Origin: Mycobacterium kubicae
Lineage (GTDB): Bacteria; Actinomycetota; Actinomycetes; Mycobacteriales; Mycobacteriaceae
DNA: 64,000 nt
Reading direction: 5' to 3'
Assembly (NCBI RefSeq): GCF_015689175.1
Contig: NZ_CP065047.1
Span: forward strand, 3,410,001 to 3,474,000
Of the stretch, positions 8,574 to 17,240 are shown piece after piece. The notes beneath the pieces are model-generated. The model was not told the DNA's origin and did not search any database. It saw only the letters and a program-made list of their open reading frames with translations. Position numbers and translations under genes: made by a program. Each line of letters begins with the position of its first letter. Positions within the stretch are counted from its first letter, which is position 1.

Positions 8574-9659
8574 ATGAGTCAGACAGTGCGAGGCGTGATT
8601 TCACGGAAAAAGGGTGAACCCGTCGAGTTGGTGGACATCGTCGTCCCGGATCCCGGGCCCGGTGAAGCAGTCGTCGACATCATCGCCTGCGGCGTCTGCC
8701 ACACCGACCTGACCTACCGCGAGGGCGGCATCAACGACGAATATCCGTTCCTGCTGGGCCACGAGGCCGCGGGCACGGTCGAAGCGGTCGGACCCGGGGT
8801 CACGACGATCGAACCGGGCGATTTCGTGATCCTCAACTGGCGCGCCGTATGCGGGAAGTGCCGCGCCTGCAAGCGCGGTCGGCCGCACCTTTGCTTCGAC
8901 ACCTATAACGCCGAGCAAAAGATGACGCTGACCGACGGCACCGAACTCACCCCGGCACTGGGCATCGGCGCCTTCGCCGACAAGACGCTGGTAGCGGCGG
9001 GTCAGTGCACCAAGGTGAATCCGGAGGCCGACCCCGCCGCCGCCGGCCTGCTGGGCTGCGGCGTGATGGCCGGTATCGGCGCCGCGATCAACACGGGCGG
9101 CGTCACCCGCGACGACACGGTGGCGGTGATCGGCTGCGGCGGAGTCGGCGATGCGGCCATCGCCGGGTCAGCCCTGGTGGGTGCCCGTCGAATCATCGCC
9201 GTGGACACCGACAACACCAAACTCGATTGGGCCCGCAAGTTCGGCGCCACCCACACCATCAACGCGCGCGAACTCGATGTGGTCAAAACCATCCAGGACC
9301 TCACCGACGGCTTCGGGGTCAATGTCGTGATCGACGCCGTCGGCCGGCCCGAGACGTGGAAGCAGGCGTTCTATGCTCGCGACCTGGCGGGGACCGTGGT
9401 GCTGGTGGGCGTGCCGACACCGGACATGCAACTGGACATGCCGCTGATCGACTTCTTCTCCCACGGCGGCGCGCTGAAGTCCTCCTGGTACGGAGACTGC
9501 CTGCCCGAACGCGACTTCCCCACTCTGATCGACCTGTACCTGCAGGGCCGGTTGCCGCTTGATCTGTTCGTCTCCGAGCGCATCGGCCTCGATGACGTCG
9601 AAGAGGCCTTCCACAAAATGCATGGCGGCAAGGTGCTGCGTTCGGTGGTGATGCTGTGA
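8574..9659 (+). CDS. mscR: S-nitrosomycothiol reductase / mycothiol-dependent formaldehyde dehydrogenase
   Basis: Zinc-dependent, NAD-linked medium-chain dehydrogenase of 361 residues that oxidises S-hydroxymethyl-mycothiol and reduces S-nitrosomycothiol, protecting the cytoplasm from formaldehyde and nitric oxide. Catalytic zinc ligands lie in CGVCHTD and [12 protein letters not shown]; the structural zinc lobe shows four cysteines in [15 protein letters not shown] near residue 93. The NAD-binding motif is GCGGVGDAA near residue 187. ATG 8574 is preferred; longer frames would begin inside the divergent methyltransferase. The stop overlaps the next gene's start (TGATG). Strong match to Rv2259. 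Confidence 0.95.
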   Translation: MSQTVRGVISRKKGEPVELVDIVVPDPGPGEAVVDIIACGVCHTDLTYREGGINDEYPFLLGHEAAGTVEAVGPGVTTIEPGDFVILNWRAVCGKCRACKRGRPHLCFDTYNAEQKMTLTDGTELTPALGIGAFADKTLVAAGQCTKVNPEADPAAAGLLGCGVMAGIGAAINTGGVTRDDTVAVIGCGGVGDAAIAGSALVGARRIIAVDTDNTKLDWARKFGATHTINARELDVVKTIQDLTDGFGVNVVIDAVGRPETWKQAFYARDLAGTVVLVGVPTPDMQLDMPLIDFFSHGGALKSSWYGDCLPERDFPTLIDLYLQGRLPLDLFVSERIGLDDVEEAFHKMHGGKVLRSVVML

Positions 9660-10282
9660 TGGCCACCATCGACCGCGTGGTCACCCACGGAACTTTCGAA
9701 CTCGACGGCGGCAGTTGGGAAGTCGACAACAACATCTGGTTGATCGGTGACGACTCGGAGGTGGTGGTCTTCGACGCTGCGCACGACGCCGAGCCGATTC
9801 GCGCGGCTGTCAACGGCCGTCACGTGGTGGCGGTGGTGTGCACTCATGGCCACAACGACCACGTGACGGTGGCGCCCCAACTTGGCGCAGCCCTTGATGC
9901 GCCGGTGCTGCTGCATCCAGCCGACGATGTGTTGTGGCGAATGACGCACGCCGACAAGGACTTCCGCGCTGTCGACGACGGGCAGAGCTTACGCGTCGCC
10001 GGCACCGAGCTACGCGCCATCCACACCCCGGGCCACTCGCCCGGATCGGTGTGCTGGTACGCCCCGGAACTCGGTGTGGTGTTCAGCGGCGACACGCTGT
10101 TTTCCGGTGGACCCGGCGCGACGGGACGCTCCTACTCAGACTTCCCCACCATCTTGCGGTCCATCTCCGATCGGCTCGGCGCGTTGCCGCCTGACACCGT
10201 CGTGCACACCGGCCACGGCGACAGCACCACGATCGCCGACGAGATCATCCACTACGAAGAATGGGTTGCTCGCGGACACTAG
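9656..10282 (+). CDS. Metallo-beta-lactamase-fold hydrolase (Rv2260-like)
   Basis: A 208-residue MBL hydrolase of the glyoxalase-II type. The zinc motif HxHxDH is complete ([11 protein letters not shown], near residue 61), and the remaining ligands are visible in [24 protein letters not shown] and HTGHGDSTT. It starts at GTG 9656 (overlap GTGA with mscR) or ATG 9659. Tight coupling to mscR suggests that it hydrolyses the thioester product of the mycothiol pathway, such as S-formylmycothiol. This is inference from context, parallel to S-formylglutathione hydrolase partners. Confidence 0.92.
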   Translation: MMATIDRVVTHGTFELDGGSWEVDNNIWLIGDDSEVVVFDAAHDAEPIRAAVNGRHVVAVVCTHGHNDHVTVAPQLGAALDAPVLLHPADDVLWRMTHADKDFRAVDDGQSLRVAGTELRAIHTPGHSPGSVCWYAPELGVVFSGDTLFSGGPGATGRSYSDFPTILRSISDRLGALPPDTVVHTGHGDSTTIADEIIHYEEWVARGH

Positions 10283-10318
10283 CCGCATCGTTCGCCCCCG
10301 CGAGCGTGCGCAGGCGAG

Positions 10319-11047
10319 CTAGTGCCCCTGCAGAATGCGGCGCTTCTCGCTTTCGAATTCCTCTTCGGTCAGCGCCCCGGAGTCACGCAGCCCGGCAAGG
10401 GTTTTCAGTCGCTCCAGCCGAACGCCGTCATCGGTGGGCTCGTAGGCGACGGCGGCCGTAGACGGTGACAGGTCGTGCACATACGGGCTGGCCGAGACCG
10501 ACACCACTCGGGCCGGGCTGCGCGCCAACCACAGGATGGACAACGCCAGATCGACAAGCGCGACGACGAACAGCCCGACGAACACCCACACCAGCCAGCC
10601 GTAAGAACTGGTGTGGCCGAACGCCAGTTGTGGGTTGATGTATCCGCCGACCTGACCGTCGGTCTTGATGTGGTAATCGCCTTCCACGGGCACCTGCACG
10701 TTCCATACTCTTACGTGCGCATCGTTGTTGACTGTCGTTGTCCCACCGATGCTTTCGGTGACCTCCGGTTGTGGCACGCCCTCGGGCGGGGTCACGCTGA
10801 TCTGCAGCGGCGGCACCGGCAGACCACCGTCGGCGCCGCCGATGACCAACGCATGCAGGCTGACCGTCGCGCCACCGGAGGGCAGGTGCACGGTGCCCGA
10901 CCCGGGGATCGGCACCTCACCGTAGGCGTCGTATTCGTCGAAGTAGAACGCGTTGAGGATCAGGGTGGTGATGAACCCGGCCACCGCGACCACCAACATG
11001 GCGATGGCCACGGACAGCGAAATCTTGGCAAGCCGTCTGCTGCTCAC
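10319..11047 (-). CDS. Membrane protein with C-terminal SHOCT domain
   Basis: A 242-residue integral membrane protein. Residues about 10-33 form one transmembrane helix (ISLSVAIAMLVVAVAGFITTLIL), followed by an outer beta-rich domain and a second helix near residue 147 (WLVWVFVGLFVVALVDLALSIL). The last 35 residues are a SHOCT motif (LKTLAGLRDSGALTEEEFESEKRRIL), usually a short oligomerisation module. GTG 11047 overlaps the TGA of the upstream Lnt-like gene by 4 bases. I do not recall an equivalent beside Rv2261c/Rv2262c. The function is unknown; coupling to the Lnt-like gene suggests an envelope role. Confidence 0.82.
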   Translation of the reverse strand: MSSRRLAKISLSVAIAMLVVAVAGFITTLILNAFYFDEYDAYGEVPIPGSGTVHLPSGGATVSLHALVIGGADGGLPVPPLQISVTPPEGVPQPEVTESIGGTTTVNNDAHVRVWNVQVPVEGDYHIKTDGQVGGYINPQLAFGHTSSYGWLVWVFVGLFVVALVDLALSILWLARSPARVVSVSASPYVHDLSPSTAAVAYEPTDDGVRLERLKTLAGLRDSGALTEEEFESEKRRILQGH

Positions 11048-12597
11048 CCACGCAGTGTGTCACGCGCACGCAGGCGCGACACCGCAATCGCGCCGCCCAG
11101 CACGACGAAAGCCAGGATCGGCACCCAGTCACCGAGGCGTTGGTAGGGGGTTACTCGCGACTGCCGCGCAACACTGACGACGACCACCCCGCGAAAGTCC
11201 GACCCCCGCCACACCAGCAGGTGACCGCGCGCATCGAAAACCGTAGTGTCACCTGACAACCCGGCGTGTACCGCCGGCCGACCCGCCTCGACGGCGCGCA
11301 CCGCCGGCTGCGCGGCCAATTGCGGTTGCGCCCAACTTCCTTGAAACGACGACGTGGCGCTTTGATACGCCAGCAGGTCGGCGCCCAACACGGCCTCGCG
11401 TCGAGCAAGGTCGGAGAAGGTCGTCTCGTAACTGATCAGCGGCCCGATGGCCAGCCCATCGGCGCGTAACACCACCGGCCCGGTCCCCCGCTGCCGGTCC
11501 TCACCGGCGGCCTTGCTGTGACGGGTGATCCAGCCCAACAGCGGCCGCAGTGGCACGTATTCACCGAACGGCACCAGCCGGGTCTTGCGGTAGCTGCCCG
11601 ACACCCCCTCGGAGCCCACCAGCACCGACGATTTGTGGATGCCGCCACCGGGTGCCGGCGCGTCGACGTTGACCAACAGGTCCGCGCCGACTCGACGAGA
11701 CAGCTCGGATAGCCGGGCCAGCGCGTCGGGATGGCTGGTGAGGTCCACGCCGACGCTGCTTTCGCCCCACACCACCAGGTCGACGTGCTGACCGGCGAGC
11801 GTGGCGGTAAGCGCTTCACTGGCCGCCTGTCGGGCGTCGGCGTCTTTGATGTCACCGGTCTGCACCAGGGCGATCCGCACGGCACCACCGCCTGCTGGCG
11901 TCGGGCCCAGCCAGTACCAGACCGGCCCAATGGCCACGCATACCGTCGCGCACGCCAACGCGACGAGCCGACCCGACACGTCCCGCCGCACGATCGCATA
12001 CGCGATGGCCGTATTAACCGCGGCCACAAGGAAACTGGTCAACCACACCCCGCCCAAGGCGGAGGAGGCCAGCGTCGGAGGAGAATTCCACTGCGACATT
12101 CCCAACGGCGCCCACGGACCGCCCAACGCAGGCAAGGAGCGCACTACTTCGGCCGCCACCCACGCGCTGGGCAGCACGAGCAAGGCAGTAACCGAAGGCC
12201 CCGATAAGAGCCGGTGTGCGCTCCACCCCCACGGCAGCCACAGCGCTCCCAACCCCGCGGCCATCACTATCAGTAGCGGACCGATGCTGGTCGTCAGCCA
12301 GTATTGGGTGGTCAGCACGAACCCGGTGAGGCCCCACCACGCCCGCACGGCGCCGTCCCAGGACGTCGGCGCCGTCCGGACCAGCAGGAGCAGCGGCACC
12401 AAGCCCACCCAGCCCAGCCACCACCACGAGACGGTGGGGAAAGCAAGCGCGGGTAGCGACCCCACGACCAAAGCCGCCAGCCAACCAGGCGCCCGCCGCC
12501 GCCACGCCGCGCTCAAGGCCATGCCGACCAGAATGCCGCCCGCATTCGCAAACGGCGACAGAAAGAGGACACTGAACGAGCCGCACCTGTGCGCCAC
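11044..12597 (-). CDS. Apolipoprotein N-acyltransferase-like membrane protein, catalytic Cys replaced by Ser
   Basis: A 517-residue Lnt-like protein: an N-terminal block of hydrophobic helices (residues about 35-230) and a C-terminal nitrilase-fold domain outside the membrane. True Lnt puts the third acyl chain on lipoproteins using a Glu-Lys-Cys triad. Here the Glu is E279 ([10 protein letters not shown]) and the Lys is K338 ([12 protein letters not shown]). The cysteine position is S389 ([11 protein letters not shown]; codon AGT on the coding strand at 11433-11431). It therefore may not catalyse the same reaction. In M. tuberculosis the matching region is annotated as two pieces, Rv2262c and Rv2261c; here it is one intact frame. 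The start is GTG 12597, with ATG 12522 as an alternative. Confidence 0.85.
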   Translation of the reverse strand: MAHRCGSFSVLFLSPFANAGGILVGMALSAAWRRRAPGWLAALVVGSLPALAFPTVSWWWLGWVGLVPLLLLVRTAPTSWDGAVRAWWGLTGFVLTTQYWLTTSIGPLLIVMAAGLGALWLPWGWSAHRLLSGPSVTALLVLPSAWVAAEVVRSLPALGGPWAPLGMSQWNSPPTLASSALGGVWLTSFLVAAVNTAIAYAIVRRDVSGRLVALACATVCVAIGPVWYWLGPTPAGGGAVRIALVQTGDIKDADARQAASEALTATLAGQHVDLVVWGESSVGVDLTSHPDALARLSELSRRVGADLLVNVDAPAPGGGIHKSSVLVGSEGVSGSYRKTRLVPFGEYVPLRPLLGWITRHSKAAGEDRQRGTGPVVLRADGLAIGPLISYETTFSDLARREAVLGADLLAYQSATSSFQGSWAQPQLAAQPAVRAVEAGRPAVHAGLSGDTTVFDARGHLLVWRGSDFRGVVVVSVARQSRVTPYQRLGDWVPILAFVVLGGAIAVSRLRARDTLRG

Positions 12598-12617
12598 TTA
12601 GACGAGGAGTGATACGC

Positions 12618-13565
12618 ATGGCCCACAAACTCATCGCCACCGTTCCCAACCTGTCCGGCAAAATGGCAGTGATCACCGGCGCCAACAGTGGCCTGGGCTT
12701 CGGCTTGGCGCGGCGGCTTTCAGCGGCCGGTGCCGACGTGGTGATGGCGATCCGCAACCGCGCCAAGGGCGAGGAGGCGATCGAAAAGATCCGAACGTCA
12801 GTACCGGATGCGAAGTTGACCATCAAACCGCTGGACCTGTCGTCGCTGGCCTCGGTGGCCGCGTTGGGCGAACAGCTGAACGCCGAAGGTCGCCCGATCG
12901 ACATCCTGATCAACAACGCCGGCGTCATGACACCGCCGGATCGCGACACCACCGCCGATGGCTTCGAATTGCAGTTCGGCAGTAATCATCTCGGGCACTT
13001 CGCGCTAACCGGGCACGTGCTGCCGTTGTTACGGGCCGCGCAGAAGCCGCGGGTCGTCTCGCTGAGCAGCCTGGCCGCGCGACGCGGCCGGATCAACTTC
13101 GACGACCTGCAGTTCGAGAAGTCGTATGCGCCCATGACCGCCTACGGCCAGTCGAAACTAGCCGTCTTGATGTTCGCCCGCGAGTTGGACCGCCGCAGCA
13201 GGGCGGCCGGCTGGGGCATCCTGTCCAACGCCGCGCACCCGGGTTTGACCAAGACCAACCTGCAGATTAGCGGACCTTCGCACGGCCGGGACAAGCCGGC
13301 GTTGATGCAGCGGCTGTACACCACGTCATGGCGCTACGCTCCGTTCCTGTGGCAGGAGATCGACGAAGGAATCCTGCCGGCGCTGTACGCCGCCGTGACT
13401 CCGCAAGCCGAAGGCGGCGCGTTTTACGGCCCGCGCGGCTTCTACGAGGCCGCGGGCGGCGGCGTGACCGAAGCTAAAGTGCCCGCTCGTGCGCTCAATG
13501 AGACTGACAGTCAACGACTTTGGGAGATCTCGGAGCGACTGACCGGGGTAAGCTTCCCTAGCTGA
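12618..13565 (+). CDS. Short-chain dehydrogenase/reductase (Rv2263-like)
   Basis: A 315-residue SDR resembling the retinol-dehydrogenase-like group. The cofactor motif TGANSGLG lies near residue 21, NNAG near residue 103, and the catalytic YGQSK near residue 176. GAGGAG-type ribosome site at 12604-12609 places the start at ATG 12618 (8-base spacing) rather than the GTG at 12609. It diverges from the Lnt-like gene across about 20 bases. The substrate is unknown; NADP use is suggested by the basic residue after the first beta strand (AIRNRAKG). Confidence 0.9.
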   Translation: MAHKLIATVPNLSGKMAVITGANSGLGFGLARRLSAAGADVVMAIRNRAKGEEAIEKIRTSVPDAKLTIKPLDLSSLASVAALGEQLNAEGRPIDILINNAGVMTPPDRDTTADGFELQFGSNHLGHFALTGHVLPLLRAAQKPRVVSLSSLAARRGRINFDDLQFEKSYAPMTAYGQSKLAVLMFARELDRRSRAAGWGILSNAAHPGLTKTNLQISGPSHGRDKPALMQRLYTTSWRYAPFLWQEIDEGILPALYAAVTPQAEGGAFYGPRGFYEAAGGGVTEAKVPARALNETDSQRLWEISERLTGVSFPS

Positions 13566-13583
13566 GCTGAATCGGAGGTGCAC

Positions 13584-14678
13584 TTGCCCGAGTCGAGCAA
13601 CGTCGTGCGGCCCGAGCCGATGGAAAGCGCGACGTACACCCAGTCGTCGCGGCTGCAGGCCGCCGGATTGCTTCCGGCCGTCGCGTTGTTCGAGCGGGCC
13701 GCCGCGCAGGTGTCGCTGCCCAAGCCGCCGCAACCGGTCGTCATCGCCGATTTCGGGGCAGCCACCGGGCACAATTCGCTACGGCCCATCACCGCCGCGA
13801 TTGACGTGCTTCGCGGACGTACCCGCCACGACCACGCGATCCTGGTCGCGCACACCGATGTACCGGAGAACGACTTCACGGCTTTGTTCCGGACCTTGGA
13901 CGAAGACCCCGACAGCTACCTGCAAAAGGACGCCGCCGTCTTCGCGTCGGCGATCGGCCGGTCCTTCTACGGTCAGATCTTGCCGACCAGCACGGTGAAT
14001 CTGGGCTGGAGTTCGTGGGCGGTGCAATGGCTGAGCCGGGTCCCCGAAGGAGCGCCGGAACTCGTTGACCATCTGCAGGTCGCTTACAGCGGTGTCGAGG
14101 GAGCCCGCGCGGCCTACGCCCGCCAGGCCGCCAAGGACTGGACCGACTTCGTGGCTTTCCGGGGACGCGAACTGGCTCCGAACGGTCGGCTGGTGGTCTT
14201 GACGATGGCGGTCGACGAGGAGGGCCAGTTCGGCTACCGGGCGATGAACGACGCGCTGGTCGAGGCCGTCCTGGATCAGGTGCGCCAGGGCCTGCTGCGC
14301 GAAGAGGAGTGGCGGCGGATGACGATTCCCGTGGTCGCCCGCAGCGAGGCCGACCTGCGCGCTCCGTTCGCTCCGAGTGGCTGGTTCGAAGGCACGACCA
14401 TCGAGCATCTCGACATGTTCAACGCCCCGGACCGGTTCTGGGCGCGCTATCAAGCCGACGGCGACGCCGAAGCGTTCGGGGCGCAGTGGGCAGCGTTTGC
14501 CCGGGCCGCGCTGTTGCCGACCATGGCAGCTGCCCTGGACGACGGCCCCAATGATCCGCGCGCCGCTGAGTTCGTCGAGCGACTGGAAGCCGCCGTCGCG
14601 CACCGGTTGGCACGCGCGCCTGAGCCCATGCGAATACCGCTGGCCGCGCTGGTACTGACCAAGCGGGCCCGGGCATAG
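13584..14678 (+). CDS. SABATH-type SAM-dependent carboxyl methyltransferase
   Basis: About 364 residues resembling the plant salicylate/jasmonate carboxyl methyltransferase family, which methylates carboxyl groups of small acids. Evidence: VIADFGAATGHNSL as the SAM motif near residue 50, then the family-like run GRSFYGQILPTSTVNLGWSSWAVQWLS near residue 128, and the late RGRELAPNGRLVVLTM. The start is decided by the ribosome site GGAGG at 13574-13578: TTG 13584 has 5-base spacing, while GTG 13578 would overlap the site. It follows the SDR after 18 bases, so co-transcription is likely. I do not recall an equivalent at this place in M. tuberculosis. Confidence 0.82.
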   Translation: MPESSNVVRPEPMESATYTQSSRLQAAGLLPAVALFERAAAQVSLPKPPQPVVIADFGAATGHNSLRPITAAIDVLRGRTRHDHAILVAHTDVPENDFTALFRTLDEDPDSYLQKDAAVFASAIGRSFYGQILPTSTVNLGWSSWAVQWLSRVPEGAPELVDHLQVAYSGVEGARAAYARQAAKDWTDFVAFRGRELAPNGRLVVLTMAVDEEGQFGYRAMNDALVEAVLDQVRQGLLREEEWRRMTIPVVARSEADLRAPFAPSGWFEGTTIEHLDMFNAPDRFWARYQADGDAEAFGAQWAAFARAALLPTMAAALDDGPNDPRAAEFVERLEAAVAHRLARAPEPMRIPLAALVLTKRARA

Positions 14679-14759
14679 CGGTTTTGCCGCAACCAGGCAG
14701 TGGGTAACCCCCTTCTCAAGGTCGATCAGCAAATGCAAGTCCGTTAGGGGGCGAAAGCC

Positions 14760-15266
14760 ATGAGCGCGCGAGACGATGAGGCTGCGGACCAGAGCGACAA
14801 CGGTCCCGACGAGAGCAGCGAAAGCCAAACCGGCTACGGCAACGACGATGGCGGCAGCCCCAATAGCACCAGTGACGACGATTCCGGTGTGCCCGAACCC
14901 AACGAAGAGCACAAAGAGCAGGCCGCGGAGATGATGACGGCCTACGAGGACCGTCCCACTCTGGTTCTGCCCGGCTCGGCCAAGACCATCTCCGGTACCG
15001 CGGTCAACGACTGGATCGACGACGACGGTAATCCGAAGTACATGAACGACGACGACACACCGGCAGCCGAAGCGAACACCGACAAGGGCACCGAAGACAA
15101 AAACGAGAAGGCCGACGACTCCGGCGATAAGGACGAGGCGGACAGCGACGACGAGGTGGAGAACAAGTACAAGTTCTCCGAAGAGCAGCTCGAGTCCGAC
15201 AAGAAGTTCAATGAGGAAATCATCAAAGCAACCAAGGAAGACCCCGATCGGGCTAGCGCCAACTAG
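14760..15266 (+). CDS. Highly acidic, probably disordered protein of unknown function
   Basis: A 168-residue hydrophilic protein dominated by Asp, Glu, Ser, Asn and Lys, with no cysteine and no membrane segment or signal peptide. The only less charged stretch is AYEDRPTLVLPGSAKTISGTAVNDW near residue 61. The C-terminal third is a charged helix-prone run (KYKFSEEQLESDKKFNEEIIKATKEDP). ATG 14760 has the purine-rich AGGGGGCG upstream. Its last 14 bases overlap the end of the opposing Hsp70-like gene. I do not recognise a family; the composition suggests a binding or chaperone-like partner protein. Confidence 0.72.
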   Translation: MSARDDEAADQSDNGPDESSESQTGYGNDDGGSPNSTSDDDSGVPEPNEEHKEQAAEMMTAYEDRPTLVLPGSAKTISGTAVNDWIDDDGNPKYMNDDDTPAAEANTDKGTEDKNEKADDSGDKDEADSDDEVENKYKFSEEQLESDKKFNEEIIKATKEDPDRASAN

Positions 15267-17130
15267 GCCCTAGCGGGCCGATCCTCGGTAGCGATATCCG
15301 GCCGACCCCGGGAACCTGCGGGATCCCGGGGATGTTGCCGATTCCGGGAATCGGCGGAATCTGCGGGATCTGTGGGACCGGCGGCGGGCTGGGCGCAGGC
15401 ACCTGGGGGATTTGCGGTGGCTGCGGTGCCGGTGGCGGGGTGTTGGGCGGCTGCGCCGGCGGCGGCGGTGGTGGTGGCGCCTCGGTGGTCGGTGGTGGTG
15501 GCGGCGGGGGCGCCTCAGTCGTCTGCGGCGGCGGCGGCGCCTCGCTGGTCTGCGGCGCCGGCGGCGGCGCAGGCGTTTCCGGCACCTGGCTAGCCGGCGG
15601 CGCCGGCTCGGGCGTAGCGCCGTCGGATGGCGGAGGCGGCGCCGGAGACGGCGCCACTGAAGAATTCGGCACGGTGCTCACCTGCGGTGACTTCGCCGGC
15701 TGATCGCTCGAACTCAGTCCGATTGCCACCGCTGCGCCCACCAGCACTACGGCCACCACTGTGCTGATGACTATCACCGCGGGCAGCCGGTACCAGGGAA
15801 GCACCGGCGGCGGCTTGGGCTCGTCGCGGGCTTGTTCGTCGAACGTCAGCTGTGGGCGAGCGGAGGTGAGTCCCGACCCTCCGGGGCCGCCGGCCGGCAG
15901 ATTACGCGACGAGTCGTCGGCTTCCGACCAGGCCAGGGCGGGCTGCACCGCCGACACCGGCGCCTCGGCTGCGGGCTCCGGGACGACCGGTGCCAGCGCT
16001 GTGGAGGTACCCGGTGCCTCCGCAGCGCCCCGCGCGGCAGGCGCTGCCGGCGTGAGAATCGTCGAGCTGGTATCGGCCGGTCCGCGAGCTGCCCGCAACG
16101 CACCGCCGATGGCGCAGGTCAGTTGGGGACGCGGCGTCGTGACGACCGGTACCCCGAATTTCCCTGAGAGTGTCGTTGTCACTACCGGGATGGTCGCGCC
16201 ACCGCCGACGGACACGATCGCCGACAACCCATTGATCCCGTTGCGCGACAGCATCTGTTCCAGCACCGCCGCGAAGCTGTGCAAGGAGTCGCGGATGGTG
16301 TCTTCGAGCTCATTGCGGGTCAGTCGGATCTCCACCCGCCGGCCTGGGGTGTCTTCCAGCAGCGTGGTCACGGTGCTGGAAGAAAGCCGCTCCTTGGCGA
16401 TGCGGCAGTCGAGTCGCAGCCGGGTCAGTGAGCCGATCGCGGAGGTGCCGGCGGGGTCGAAGGAGCCGGTGTTGGGAACCTGCGACATGACGTAGGTCAG
16501 CAGCGCCTGGTCGATCGAGTCGCCGGAGAAGTCGTGATGCCGCACCGTCCGGGCCACCGGTTGATACTCGGCAGCGGCGTCGACCAAGGTGACGCTGGTG
16601 CCGCTGCCACCGAAATCGCACACCGCGACGATCCCTCGGGCGGGTATACCGGGATTGGCCCGGACCGCGAACAGCGCCGCCGCGGAATCCGGGATCAGCG
16701 TCAGCGGCTCGGCTCGGTGGGTCCACTCCGACACCCTGCCCAGCGCGGTGGCCAATGCGTCCACCGCCGACGACCGCCAGTGCGCGGGGTGCGTGACCGC
16801 GACGCAGTCGGGCAACGGGTGGCCCCCGGTGGCGCTGTAGGCGAGCGCTCGCAAGGCGTCGGCAACCAGCGCTTCGCTGCGGTGCACGGAGCCGTCTGCG
16901 GCCACGATCCCCACGGGGTCCCCCACCCGGTCGACGAAATCAGTGAGCACCAGGCCCGGCTCGTCTAGACGGGGGTTCTCCGACGGCACGCCGACCTCGG
17001 GCGGGCGTTGCCGGTAGAGCGTCAGCACAGGTTTGCGGCTGATGGCATGGTCGGCGGTGACGGCTGCCAAAGTGGTGGCGCCGATCGACAGGCCCAGCGC
17101 GGGCCTAGCTCCCTGTGCCATGTGGTCCAA
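15253..17130 (-). CDS. Membrane-anchored Hsp70-like protein with proline-rich outer tail (Rv2264c-like)
   Basis: A 625-residue fusion. Residues about 10-345 match the actin/Hsp70 nucleotide-binding fold: GLSIGATTLAAV as phosphate-1 loop, AVCDFGGSGTSVTLVD as phosphate-2 loop, and SVGGGATIPVV near the adenosine loop. There is no Hsp70 substrate-binding domain. A linker leads to one transmembrane helix near residues 448-471 (LPAVIVISTVVAVVLVGAAVAIGL). The rest is a proline/threonine/glutamate-rich extracytoplasmic tail with repeated TTEAPPPPP units. It may sense or organise the envelope through an ATP-binding inner domain; this is inference. Position and design match Rv2264c. Confidence 0.9.
   Translation of the reverse strand: MDHMAQGARPALGLSIGATTLAAVTADHAISRKPVLTLYRQRPPEVGVPSENPRLDEPGLVLTDFVDRVGDPVGIVAADGSVHRSEALVADALRALAYSATGGHPLPDCVAVTHPAHWRSSAVDALATALGRVSEWTHRAEPLTLIPDSAAALFAVRANPGIPARGIVAVCDFGGSGTSVTLVDAAAEYQPVARTVRHHDFSGDSIDQALLTYVMSQVPNTGSFDPAGTSAIGSLTRLRLDCRIAKERLSSSTVTTLLEDTPGRRVEIRLTRNELEDTIRDSLHSFAAVLEQMLSRNGINGLSAIVSVGGGATIPVVTTTLSGKFGVPVVTTPRPQLTCAIGGALRAARGPADTSSTILTPAAPAARGAAEAPGTSTALAPVVPEPAAEAPVSAVQPALAWSEADDSSRNLPAGGPGGSGLTSARPQLTFDEQARDEPKPPPVLPWYRLPAVIVISTVVAVVLVGAAVAIGLSSSDQPAKSPQVSTVPNSSVAPSPAPPPPSDGATPEPAPPASQVPETPAPPPAPQTSEAPPPPQTTEAPPPPPPPTTEAPPPPPPPAQPPNTPPPAPQPPQIPQVPAPSPPPVPQIPQIPPIPGIGNIPGIPQVPGVGRISLPRIGPLGPSWR
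15455..15565 (-). repeat. Proline-rich coding repeat in the Hsp70-like protein
   Basis: Low-complexity CCG/CCA-rich coding sequence giving several successive units of the type TTEAPPPPPPP in the outer tail. Unit lengths vary, as expected from slippage. This is an intragenic repeat, not a CRISPR array: there are no unique spacers. Confidence 0.75.
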
Positions 17131-17240
17131 TCCCCGTGTCAGCGGCAGGTCCCCGAAATTGCCGCTGCACGGATTCTCTAAGTCCTACCTAAAGCGGAAC
17201 TCTGAGTTTCCTATGCGTGAGCTGTACAACGACGGGCGGT

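Noticed and set aside
13779..14912. Long open frame opposite the SABATH methyltransferase
   Set aside because: It mirrors a strongly coding gene, has no family motif, and high GC produces such antisense frames throughout the window.
15455..15565. Short repeats considered as a CRISPR array
   Set aside because: Units are in frame, contiguous and without spacers; no cas genes are near.
15330..15665. Glycine-rich frames opposite the Pro-rich tail, resembling PE-PGRS-like proteins
   Set aside because: They arise from the complement of CCG/CCA repeats; there is no PE domain and no start signal.
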